NCBI GenBank assembly: GCA_026785875.1
Contig: JAJAZF010000268.1
Span: 1 to 5,612, forward strand
Source of the DNA: Chamaesiphon sp.
GTDB lineage: Bacteria > Cyanobacteriota > Cyanobacteriia > Cyanobacteriales > Chamaesiphonaceae
Length of the DNA stretch: 5,612 nucleotides
Reading direction: 5' to 3'
Positions 1-5,612 of this stretch are shown here, one piece after another; within the stretch, counting starts at the first letter, position 1; each line of letters starts with the position of its first letter. The notes below the pieces were generated by a model. That model searched no databases, had not been told where the DNA came from, and saw nothing but the letters and a program-made list of their open reading frames with translations. Made by a program: the position numbers and the translations under genes.

Positions 1-750
1 GGTGAGTCGATCGTAATTAGCAGGGATAAAATCATAGTAGTCCCCACCAACATGATTGGCATTGAGGTAGCAAGCGGCTAATTCCAAACCTGGAATATCT
101 GGGAATTTCTTGGGTAATAACCGTTCTTGAATTTCGGCACCGATTTCCAACTCGCGATTGAGTCGTTCTTTTTTGCGTAATTCTACAGTTAGTTCGTCAT
201 TATGGATGGCTACGGCAGTTTGATCGGCAACTAATTGTAATAGCTTTTGGCGATCGACAGTCCATTCATAAGCGGGATTGCGCGAAAATACATATAATCG
301 ACCGCGTTCGCCACTTTCGAGTAGAATTGGCGTTCTAAAAATCTTAATTCTATAGTCGAGATTCAGCTCAATTCTGCTTTCTAGTTTTTCCCAAAAATCA
401 GCCTGAAAATTAATATCTTTGCCTGGAGATACATCTGTCAGGGTTTTGATAATTGCTACTTCGATCTGTCGGCGCAGATCGTTACAGCTACCTTCCCCCT
501 GACAATGTAGCTGTTGACTCTGTAGTTGTCCATTTTTTTTGAATAGAATAATTGCCCCACCTTCACTATCTGTAACCCGCGTTACCATCAGGGGAATTAA
601 TTCTAGAAACTGGTTGAGATTCTTAAAGCTCCGTAGGGCAAAACCTAAATTGCTCAGTAACTCGTGGGTTTTCTTTTGTTGGCGATTGAGACTCGCCACT
701 AGTTCTTGAAGAGCAGCTACTGACGCAATTTGTGGTTCATAATTCATCAT
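1..750 (-). CDS. GAF-domain PP2C (RsbU/SpoIIE-type) serine phosphatase, 3' end outside window
   Basis: Reading leftward from tandem ATG codons at 750-745, an uninterrupted frame of 250 codons runs off the left edge, so only the N-terminal part is present. Residues 1-40 are helical. About 40-190 look like a GAF sensor domain, ending in the typical helix VADQTAVAIHND (174-185). A short charged linker helix (about 186-204) leads into the start of a PP2C/SpoIIE phosphatase domain: AEIQERLLPKKFPDIPG (205-221) and HVGGDYYDF (233-241). Asp237 of the GGD motif is the expected first metal ligand. The remaining metal-binding aspartates lie beyond the window. Such proteins dephosphorylate Ser/Thr on partner proteins (often anti-sigma antagonists) in the cytoplasm in response to a GAF ligand; ligand and partner cannot be told here. 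The gene follows ftsY after 9 nt, with its Shine-Dalgarno overlapping the ftsY stop, so it is probably co-transcribed and coupled. Domain call is confident; physiological role unknown. Confidence 0.9.
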   Translation of the reverse strand, partial: MMNYEPQIASVAALQELVASLNRQQKKTHELLSNLGFALRSFKNLNQFLELIPLMVTRVTDSEGGAIILFKKNGQLQSQQLHCQGEGSCNDLRRQIEVAIIKTLTDVSPGKDINFQADFWEKLESRIELNLDYRIKIFRTPILLESGERGRLYVFSRNPAYEWTVDRQKLLQLVADQTAVAIHNDELTVELRKKERLNRELEIGAEIQERLLPKKFPDIPGLELAACYLNANHVGGDYYDFIPANYDRLT

Positions 751-756
751 TTATAA

Positions 757-761
757 TTCCT
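757..761 (-). promoter_or_regulatory. Shine-Dalgarno of the GAF/PP2C gene overlapping the ftsY stop
   Basis: On the minus strand the sequence reads TTAGGAATTATAAATGATG. The AGGAA motif shares bases with the ftsY TAG stop (762-760). It sits 6 nt before the first ATG (750) and 9 nt before the second (747), so either methionine could be used and the choice changes only one residue. The arrangement is typical of translational coupling to ftsY. Confidence 0.6.
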
Positions 762-2262
762 AACCACTTAATAAAGCCTCAACAAATTCATAGCTGGAAA
801 ATGGTCGTAAATCTTCGATACCTTCGCCAGCCCCAATAAACCGAATGGGTAGCCCCAGTTGTTGAACTACAGCCAGAGCCACACCACCTTTAGCTGTACC
901 ATCTAACTTGGTTAATACCACTCCGCTCAACTTTGCCGCTTCAGCAAATACCTGCGCCTGACGCAGACCGTTTTGCCCCAGAGTAGCGTCGAGTACAAGT
1001 AAAGATTCTATCTGAGCATTGGTTGCTTGTTTATCTATAATCCGACGGATTTTGCTCAACTCATCCATCAGGTTTTTCTTGTTTTGTAGTCGTCCGGCAG
1101 TATCGACTAATAGTAGCTCAGTTCCTCGCGCTTGAGCTGCACTGATGGCATCATAAACAACTGCGGCGGGGTCGGTATTTTGTCCGGGGTTGGCGATTAC
1201 TTCAATGCCACTACGTTGTCCCCATACTTGTACTTGTTGGACGGCGGCGGCGCGAAAGGTATCACCAGCCGCAATCAGACATTTATAACCCGATGCTTGA
1301 GTCATATGGGCGAGTTTACCAATAGTAGTAGTCTTGCCTACTCCATTGACTCCCACCAGCAGCCAAATATTTAATTGGTTCTGGATGGGGAGAAATTCTT
1401 GAGTGTAGTTTTCTTGCAGGGGTTTGTCGAGTAAGTCGCGTAAAATTTGCTTGAGATAAGCGACTGCTTCCTCTGGCGGTAAGGATTCCTCGCGTAATTT
1501 TGCCTGCAATGTTTCAATTACATAGTCGGTTGCTTCGACACCGACATCTGCTTGTAGTAGTAGAGTTTCGATCGATTCTACCGCATCAGCATTGAGTGGG
1601 CCTTGTCCGATTAGTGCTTTAAATTGATTGACAAATCCTCGGCGAGTTTTGTCTAAGCCTTGACGTAATTTTTTGAGCCAGTTAATCTCATCTAGAGATA
1701 CTTGCTCTGGTGTCCGTCCTTGATCTGCGAGGACTTTTGCCGACCAGAGGAAGTCATCATCGAGCGCGATTTCGGGCGTGGGGGCCTCTGGTTCGAGGGT
1801 TTTGATCGCCGTTGCCTTGAGCTGCTCTAGTCGCTGCTGACGGTCATCTCGCGCCCAAATGGGGATGTTCTCGGTGACTACTGGCGTTGCTTCTGGTGCT
1901 TCGCTCCTTACTGGAGCAGAATTATCGACCGCTACCTCGATTTCAGGTGCGGTTGTTTGTGGCTCGACATCAGTGATGGCTGCGGTTTCTAGTAGCTTAG
2001 GAGCGGTAGTTTCGACTGTAGCTGATTCATCCGATCTAGTCTCGTCCGCCTCGACTACTGCTACTGATGATGATTCCTGCTGCTGCTGAATATTCTGATA
2101 AGCAGCTTTTGCCCAGGCTAAATAGTCTGTCGCCACCGCCTCACTAGTCTCTGGTTCTGTTGGCTCGTCTTCAACTACAGCAGGTGTTGCTACCTGCTCT
2201 GAATCTTGTACTTGCTCGGATTCGGATTTATCGAACTTCCGACGAAACCAATTGAAAACCAT
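760..2262 (-). CDS. ftsY: Signal recognition particle receptor FtsY (SRP GTPase)
   Basis: A 500-residue SRP receptor that docks ribosome-nascent chain-SRP (Ffh) complexes at the membrane for co-translational insertion. Residues 1-10 (MVFNWFRRKF) form a basic, aromatic, possibly membrane-contacting end. About 11-190 are an acidic, Ala/Pro/Thr/Val/Glu-rich, probably disordered A domain with a QQQQ run at 59-62. The N domain helical bundle spans about 192-285. The G domain spans about 295-500: P-loop GVNGVGKT (304-311), DTFRAAA (334-340), DTAGR (387-391), TKLDG guanine specificity motif (451-455), GAGE (477-480) and the closing helix motif GIEDLRPF (481-488). All GTPase motifs are intact, so it should be active. 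Length matches FtsY proteins carrying an A domain. The ATG at 2262 is chosen because the N-terminus matches cyanobacterial FtsY; no clear Shine-Dalgarno precedes it. It lies 85 nt after nusB and 9 nt before the phosphatase gene, all on one strand. Confidence 0.98.
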   Translation of the reverse strand: MVFNWFRRKFDKSESEQVQDSEQVATPAVVEDEPTEPETSEAVATDYLAWAKAAYQNIQQQQESSSVAVVEADETRSDESATVETTAPKLLETAAITDVEPQTTAPEIEVAVDNSAPVRSEAPEATPVVTENIPIWARDDRQQRLEQLKATAIKTLEPEAPTPEIALDDDFLWSAKVLADQGRTPEQVSLDEINWLKKLRQGLDKTRRGFVNQFKALIGQGPLNADAVESIETLLLQADVGVEATDYVIETLQAKLREESLPPEEAVAYLKQILRDLLDKPLQENYTQEFLPIQNQLNIWLLVGVNGVGKTTTIGKLAHMTQASGYKCLIAAGDTFRAAAVQQVQVWGQRSGIEVIANPGQNTDPAAVVYDAISAAQARGTELLLVDTAGRLQNKKNLMDELSKIRRIIDKQATNAQIESLLVLDATLGQNGLRQAQVFAEAAKLSGVVLTKLDGTAKGGVALAVVQQLGLPIRFIGAGEGIEDLRPFSSYEFVEALLSG

Positions 2263-2347
2263 AGTAAATTATGAGGAATAAGGGATGAATTATGGTGGCT
2301 ACCAAGGCGGTGGAAATACTAGCAGTGGGTGAAACCGTTACTATAGT

Positions 2348-2989
2348 CTAAACCTCTGACTTTAATTGTTCTGTGACTCGACGCAGGACACCGTTAATTA
2401 ACTTTCGTCCTTGGTCGTCACTATAGCGTTTTGCTAATTCGATCGCTTCATTAATGGCGATCCGTTCTTCCAATCCGAGATATACCATTTCAGCTACTGC
2501 CAATCTGAGGATATCTCGATCGATCTTGGGTAAACGACCTAGCTGCCAATCTACAATACTTTTACCTAAAAGTGTGTCGATATCGGCAGTTTGTTCGGTA
2601 GTTTTGACCAATAATTGTAGAGCATAATTACGGACATCAGGACGATTGAAATTGTTAATTAATTCAGGCATTTCTAAGGCGTGTCCCAACCTGTCGATCG
2701 CTTTTTGAACTAATTCGCTGGCTGCTGTGGTCATCACTCTAGCACTCTCAACGTCACTAGCTCTGGTTTGACTATTTAGCAGTCTGTCATTACTGCGCTG
2801 TAATTCTGCGGTGGCGGCTTCTAGTGCCTCTTGAGTCTCTTCGCGCAGGGTGGAGATCGCGTTGAGCATCATTTCTTCTAGCGTCAACTGCAATTCGCGC
2901 GGCTGTGCTTGCGCCAACTTCCTTTGTGCCTTCGATAACTGGGGTAGAGCTAGCAGGGCTAACTCACGAGCGATGGTTTGAGCTTTCAT
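2348..2989 (-). CDS. nusB: Transcription antitermination factor NusB (long cyanobacterial form)
   Basis: NusB binds boxA RNA with NusE (ribosomal protein S10) and supports antitermination and processing of rRNA transcripts. With the start at 2989 the protein has 213 residues. ARELALLAL (7-15) resembles the first NusB helix. A Gln/Glu/Ala-rich helical insertion (about 20-105) follows, then the conserved core: VRNYALQLLVKT (119-130), VDWQLGRLPKIDRDILRLAVAE (146-167), IAINEAIELAKRYS (177-190) and KLINGVLRRV (196-205). E. coli NusB is about 139 residues; the extra length fits cyanobacterial forms. The frame stays open to an ATG at 3037, which would add MWYDLELCYCYLRPSS. I reject it because this Cys/Tyr-rich leader is unlike NusB, family similarity begins at MKAQTIAREL, and a possible -10 box lies within it. 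Neither start has a clear Shine-Dalgarno. First gene of the nusB-ftsY-phosphatase block and divergent from the DUF3153 gene. Confidence 0.93.
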   Translation of the reverse strand: MKAQTIARELALLALPQLSKAQRKLAQAQPRELQLTLEEMMLNAISTLREETQEALEAATAELQRSNDRLLNSQTRASDVESARVMTTAASELVQKAIDRLGHALEMPELINNFNRPDVRNYALQLLVKTTEQTADIDTLLGKSIVDWQLGRLPKIDRDILRLAVAEMVYLGLEERIAINEAIELAKRYSDDQGRKLINGVLRRVTEQLKSEV

Positions 2990-3025
2990 AGACGAAGGGC
3001 GCAGGTAGCAGTAGCAAAGCTCCAG

Positions 3026-3034
3026 ATCATACCA
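3026..3034 (-). promoter_or_regulatory. Possible extended -10 promoter element for nusB
   Basis: The minus strand reads TGGTATGAT, matching an extended -10 (TG-N-TATAAT) with one mismatch in the hexamer. No good -35 is seen 16-18 nt upstream. Transcription would start near 3018, about 30 nt before the preferred nusB ATG (2989) and downstream of the alternative ATG (3037), which supports the shorter protein. Weak evidence from a single motif. Confidence 0.3.
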
Positions 3035-3136
3035 CATTTATCAAACAGATCTCGATCGTGATTCGGATGCCCCAGGAGATTGATGATTGTAGTCACTCCG
3101 TCACAAAAATAGTCGGATCTGATAAGATCGTCAATG

Positions 3137-3141
3137 AGGAG
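3137..3141 (+). promoter_or_regulatory. Shine-Dalgarno deciding the DUF3153 gene start
   Basis: AGGAG lies 7 nt before the ATG at 3149. The in-frame ATG at 3134 sits directly upstream of and against this motif and would be translated through it, with no good ribosome site of its own. The motif therefore favours 3149 as the start and removes five residues (MRRQN) from the longest frame. Confidence 0.7.
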
Positions 3142-3148
3142 ACAAAAC

Positions 3149-3970
3149 ATGAAAATTATAGTTAGTCAATCTAAATTTGTCAGATTTATAGATCGCTGTG
3201 GTGGCGCGCATGTTCGGTTATTGAGCCTAATTAATCGACAACTAGCGATCGGGTTTTGGGCGATCGCGATCGCTTTATCTGGTTGTGTCAAGTATGATAC
3301 TGGGGTGAATTTTTCTAGTCTCAACTCTGGAGAAATTGTCGAACATATCCAACTGAGCGAACAATTAAATAGTTTTAGTCAAAATGCGGTAACAGCCTGG
3401 ATAGCTAGTATCGAGCAGCGGACAATCCAAGCACAAGGTCATTTAGAACGTTTAAACGATCGCGAACTCCAGATAATTATTCCTTTTAATAATGCTCAAG
3501 AGTTAGTTACTAAGATCGATCGATATTTTAATCCCGCTCCGGCTAATGCGGATCGCTCCAAGTTCAATGCTCATATGCAGGTAAATCAGCTCAACTTCCT
3601 ATTAGTAGTCAGAAATCATCTTACCTATGATATCGATCTTCGTTCTTTATCATTAGCAGAGCCTTTGAGCAAGATCGTCGATTCCACACCAAAACTCTCT
3701 GTTACACCAAATAACTTTGTCGATCTCGATTTTAGTCTTCAAAGTCCTTGGAGTGTCAAGAATGGGAATACTAATAATGTCGTCAGCGTCAAAGCTATTA
3801 GCGATCGACAAATGACGTGGTACTTAAAACCTGGAGAACTAAATCATATTGATGCGATCTTTTGGCTGCCCAATTCATTAGGAATTGGGGCAATACTCAT
3901 CATTTTAGTTAGCGGTACTGGCTACTATCTCAAATACCGTCAACTACCTTGGCAGCTCCAATCTAAATAG
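3149..3970 (+). CDS. DUF3153 family lipoprotein with C-terminal membrane helix
   Basis: A 273-residue envelope protein from the ATG at 3149, chosen for its Shine-Dalgarno. A long, basic N-terminal region (1-34) precedes a hydrophobic stretch and the lipobox LSGC, with the lipidated cysteine at residue 46; signal peptidase II cleavage would leave the rest outside the membrane. The mature part begins VKYDTGVNF and carries features I associate with the cyanobacterial DUF3153 family: GEIVEHIQL (61-69), a WIASIEQR segment (84-91), IPF (111-113) and, near the C-terminus, YLKPGELNHIDAIFWLPN (225-242). A single membrane helix (about 243-261, LGIGAILIILVSGTGYY) and a short basic tail follow, so the protein would be held at both ends: lipid at the N-terminus, helix at the C-terminus. 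Function is unknown. The glycosyltransferase gene follows after 12 nt, probably in the same operon. The n-region before the lipobox is longer than usual for a lipoprotein, so type II cleavage is likely but unproven. Confidence 0.82.
   Translation: MKIIVSQSKFVRFIDRCGGAHVRLLSLINRQLAIGFWAIAIALSGCVKYDTGVNFSSLNSGEIVEHIQLSEQLNSFSQNAVTAWIASIEQRTIQAQGHLERLNDRELQIIIPFNNAQELVTKIDRYFNPAPANADRSKFNAHMQVNQLNFLLVVRNHLTYDIDLRSLSLAEPLSKIVDSTPKLSVTPNNFVDLDFSLQSPWSVKNGNTNNVVSVKAISDRQMTWYLKPGELNHIDAIFWLPNSLGIGAILIILVSGTGYYLKYRQLPWQLQSK
3260..3273 (+). repeat. Two overlapping HIP1 octamers (GCGATCGC)
   Basis: GCGATCGC occurs at 3260-3267 and again at 3266-3273, sharing two bases. HIP1 is the highly iterated palindrome of many cyanobacterial genomes. 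Here it encodes Ala-Ile-Ala-Ile-Ala just before the lipobox of the DUF3153 protein, so the hydrophobic core of the signal sequence is partly made of HIP1. I saw no other complete HIP1 octamer in the window, though related CGATCG sites are frequent. Confidence 0.9.
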
Positions 3971-3982
3971 ATAGATTAATTA

Positions 3983-5374
3983 ATGTTATTAAATTTAGAC
4001 ACGGAAAGTAATAAAAAGCTAGCTGTCTGGGGAATCGCGATCGTTTGTTTAGGATCGATCGGGCTACGATTTTGGGGATTGGGGAGATTTAATGTATTTG
4101 TATTTGATGAATTTTACTATGCTAAATTTGCGAATAATTATCTCACCAATACCAAGTTCTTTAATTCACATCCGCCCCTGAGCCAGTATTTAATCGCGAT
4201 CGGCATTTGGATTGGCGATCGATTGCCCATCGGACAGGACACCACAAATACCCTCACAGGTTCGCTGCATTCAACTTTTAGTTATCGGTGGATGAATGCC
4301 TTGTTTGGTTCGTTTATTCCGCCCATAGTTGCGGCTTTAGCTTATCAATTAAGTTACCGAATGAGCTATGCTTTTTTAGCTGCATTGTTTATTAGTTTAG
4401 ATGGACTATTTCTGATTGAGTCTCGCTATGCTCTAAATAATATCTATTTGGTTTTCTTTGGATTATTGGGACAGTTATTGGTAGTCATAGCTAGCAAGAC
4501 TACTCAAGATCGTCGCTTGCTGCTCGTAGGTGCTGGCATATCTTTTGGAGCATCAGCAGCATGTAAATGGAATGGTTTGTGGTTCTTATTGGGTATATAT
4601 GCTTTACTAGTTATCGCGAAGCTATGGCAAATAATTAGGTCAGAGCGTCAATCTTCAATTATTACTAATTCAATATTAGATCGATTCGCCACCATTGGTA
4701 TAATTGAGATCGTCATTTGCCTAGTAGTTACTCCGATTGCTATCTATAGCTTACTATGGATTCCCCACCTCATTCAAAATCCCACGCCCAATTTTATCGA
4801 CGTGCAATTGTGGATTCTCAACTATCATGAAAAAGTTGGTAATGGAGCTAAAATCCATCCCTACTGTGCAAATTGGTATACTTGGCCGTTACTGATGCGT
4901 CCTTTAGCTTACTATTTTAAACAGTATAAACCTGACTATTATTATGATGTCCATGCGATGGGAAATCCCCTCCTATGGTGGTTTGCTCTAGTGGCAATTT
5001 TTGGCTCGATTTGGTTAATTATCAAAGGCTTTACCGTAAAACCAATTAGAGAGCTAAATATCGATCGGCTGAATGTGCCATTATTTATAGTAGTTAACTA
5101 TGCTGCTAACTTATTACCCTGGGTGAAAGTTACTCGTTGCTTGTATATTTATCACTATATGGGTGCAGTCTTATTTGCCATCATGGGGTTAGCATGGCTG
5201 GTAGATTTGGGGTTACGGAGTAGTTCTAAATTCTGGCAAGCAGCAGGATTGACCACAATTTTTAGTATTGCAGCTTCGTTTGTATTTTGGTTGCCGATTT
5301 ATCTGGGATTATCGATCGAAAAGTCAGATTTGGCTCTGCGGCTCTGGAATTTCTGGATCTTCAATTGGATCTGA
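3983..5374 (+). CDS. PMT-family (GT39-like) phospholipid carrier-dependent glycosyltransferase
   Basis: A 463-residue polytopic membrane protein with roughly 11-12 hydrophobic segments. It resembles protein O-mannosyltransferases, which move a sugar from a polyprenyl-phosphate carrier to an acceptor on the outer face of the membrane. After the first membrane helix (about 13-33) comes FDEFYYAKFA (41-50), whose Asp42-Glu43 pair matches the catalytic DE of the family. FFNSHPPL (59-66) is the loop-1 HPP motif. Further family-like segments are YRWMNALFGS (101-110), D140 with ESRYALNN (146-153), CKWNGLWF (194-201), the extracytoplasmic HPYCANWYTWPLLMRPLAYYF (292-312) and YIYHYMGA (388-395). It starts 12 nt after the DUF3153 stop, with no clear Shine-Dalgarno, so coupled translation is plausible. 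The C-terminus appears complete. Sugar, carrier and acceptor cannot be read from sequence; protein, lipid or glycan acceptors all remain possible. Family call firm, specificity unknown. Confidence 0.9.
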   Translation: MLLNLDTESNKKLAVWGIAIVCLGSIGLRFWGLGRFNVFVFDEFYYAKFANNYLTNTKFFNSHPPLSQYLIAIGIWIGDRLPIGQDTTNTLTGSLHSTFSYRWMNALFGSFIPPIVAALAYQLSYRMSYAFLAALFISLDGLFLIESRYALNNIYLVFFGLLGQLLVVIASKTTQDRRLLLVGAGISFGASAACKWNGLWFLLGIYALLVIAKLWQIIRSERQSSIITNSILDRFATIGIIEIVICLVVTPIAIYSLLWIPHLIQNPTPNFIDVQLWILNYHEKVGNGAKIHPYCANWYTWPLLMRPLAYYFKQYKPDYYYDVHAMGNPLLWWFALVAIFGSIWLIIKGFTVKPIRELNIDRLNVPLFIVVNYAANLLPWVKVTRCLYIYHYMGAVLFAIMGLAWLVDLGLRSSSKFWQAAGLTTIFSIAASFVFWLPIYLGLSIEKSDLALRLWNFWIFNWI

Positions 5375-5402
5375 CTCAGCTTCGACAGATATTGGTGAGG
5401 AT

Positions 5403-5465
5403 GGGCGGGTTTGTTCTGATTTGGTAGTGCTAGGCGGGAACTTCTAGCATAAACCCGCCCCTACA
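5403..5465. repeat. Interspersed hairpin repeat, copy A1
   Basis: GGGCGGGTTT (5403-5412) is the exact inverted partner of AAACCCGCCC (5451-5460), with a 38-nt loop, followed by CTACA. It begins 28 nt after the glycosyltransferase stop. The outer parts match copy A2 (5534-5599) almost exactly (5403-5419 with 5535-5552, one inserted T; 5443-5465 with 5577-5599, identical over 23 nt), while the centres differ. This arm-conserved, loop-variable pattern is that of a REP- or MITE-like element. Confidence 0.8.
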
Positions 5466-5477
5466 TTTCATATATAG

Positions 5478-5534
5478 CAACCGCCAAGGGCGTTAGGACA
5501 TATTACAATCGATTGTCGATTGCCTTGGCGGTTG
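5478..5534. repeat. Second-type hairpin repeat B (CAACCGCCAAGG inverted repeat)
   Basis: CAACCGCCAAGG (5478-5489) pairs perfectly over 12 bp with CCTTGGCGGTTG (5523-5534), enclosing a 33-nt loop. Its last base is also the first base of the A2 left arm, so the two elements abut or overlap. The loop holds a 12-bp palindrome and two tandem TCGATTG units (5509-5522). The arms are unrelated to those of A1 and A2, so this is a separate repeat type interleaved with them. Confidence 0.75.
5505..5516. repeat. 12-bp perfect palindrome ACAATCGATTGT in the loop of repeat B
   Basis: ACAATCGATTGT is fully self-complementary and lies inside the B loop, so in single strands it could form a nested hairpin or compete with it. 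The sequence TACAATCGAT that it shares (5504-5513) recurs as a direct copy at 5596-5605, flanking 82 nt that include the A2 element. Confidence 0.7.
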
Positions 5535-5599
5535 GGGCGGGTTTTGTTCTGAAGTTATCGGTAAATTTCGGGCATCTCTAGCATAAACCCGCCCCTACA
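5534..5599. repeat. Interspersed hairpin repeat, copy A2
   Basis: GGGGCGGGTTT (5534-5544) pairs perfectly over 11 bp with AAACCCGCCCC (5585-5595), with a 40-nt loop, then CTACA. It is in the same orientation as A1, with the right ends 134 nt apart. The conserved right flank contains TCTAGCATAAACCCGCCCC. No reading frame or transposase is present, so it would be non-autonomous if mobile. Confidence 0.8.
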
Positions 5600-5603
5600 A
5601 TCG

Positions 5604-5612
5604 ATGTCCTAA
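5604..5612. repeat. Probable start of an inverted second copy of repeat B, cut by the window end
   Basis: ATGTCCTAA (5604-5612) is the exact reverse complement of TTAGGACAT (5493-5501) in the B loop. With only 9 nt before the edge this could be chance, but its place right after A2 suggests that an A-B-A-B alternation continues outside the window. Confidence 0.4.

Noticed and set aside
1132..1374. 80-codon plus-strand open frame inside ftsY
   Set aside because: It lies entirely opposite the FtsY GTPase domain, its peptide resembles no family I know, and the minus-strand frame carries all conserved motifs.
1859..2089. 76-codon plus-strand open frame with Ser/Thr/Val-rich peptide ending in CCC
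   Set aside because: It is the antisense shadow of the repetitive Ala/Glu/Thr-rich FtsY A domain, with composition that follows from that.
2292..2351. 19-codon plus-strand mini-frame (MVATKAVEILAVGETVTIV) in the nusB-ftsY gap, with AAGGG 8 nt upstream
   Set aside because: The ribosome-site resemblance is tempting, but it is short, antisense to the flanking operon, has no visible promoter, and a frame this small is expected by chance.
2340..2368. Promoter for ftsY using TATAGT on the minus strand (2345-2340)
   Set aside because: The hexamer is acceptable but the position 17 nt upstream reads CAATTA, a poor -35, so it is not supportable by eye.
3116..3129. Small hairpin GATCT-GATA-AGATC upstream of the DUF3153 start
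   Set aside because: A 5-bp stem made of GATC-type sequence is common in a genome rich in these sites, so I would not call it an operator without conservation.
5403..5460. Rho-independent terminator after the glycosyltransferase gene
   Set aside because: The stem is GC-rich but the loop is 38 nt, no T-run follows, and the same unit recurs at 5534-5599, which fits an interspersed repeat better. It might still stop transcription incidentally.
5403..5612. CRISPR array
   Set aside because: The repeats are long inverted elements of two kinds with only two clear A copies, and no regular short repeats with unique spacers of even size.

Overview
The window looks like ordinary cyanobacterial chromosome. 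The evidence is tandem HIP1 octamers (GCGATCGC), dense CGATCG-type sites, a DUF3153 lipoprotein (a family I know from cyanobacteria), a FtsY beginning MVFNWFRRKF behind a long acidic N-domain extension, and a NusB with the long N-terminal helical insertion seen in cyanobacteria. Composition and codon use look even across the genes by eye. I cannot name the genus.

Left half, minus strand (read from about 3030 down to 1): nusB, then an 85-nt gap, then ftsY, then a 9-nt gap, then the N-terminal 250 residues of a GAF/PP2C (RsbU-SpoIIE type) phosphatase that runs off the left edge. This looks like one co-directional housekeeping block: a transcription antitermination/rRNA factor, the signal recognition particle receptor, and a signalling phosphatase whose ribosome binding site overlaps the ftsY stop codon.

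Right half, plus strand: a DUF3153 lipoprotein with a C-terminal membrane helix, then after 12 nt a multi-spanning PMT-family (GT39-like) glycosyltransferase. The two blocks diverge from a gap of about 160 nt (2990-3148). Spacing and shared membrane location suggest that the lipoprotein and the glycosyltransferase form a two-gene operon. A functional link between them is inference only.

Right edge (5375-5612): no gene. It holds an array of interspersed hairpin repeats: two copies of a GC-rich inverted repeat (GGGCGGGTTT...AAACCCGCCC), a different 12-bp inverted repeat between them (CAACCGCCAAGG/CCTTGGCGGTTG) with a 12-bp palindrome in its loop, and what appears to be the start of a further inverted copy cut by the window end. 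This is the least explained part of the window. I found no CRISPR array, tRNA, rRNA, transposase or defence system. Two ORF start choices are revised: nusB is placed at 2989 and the DUF3153 gene at 3149, each inside a longer open frame.
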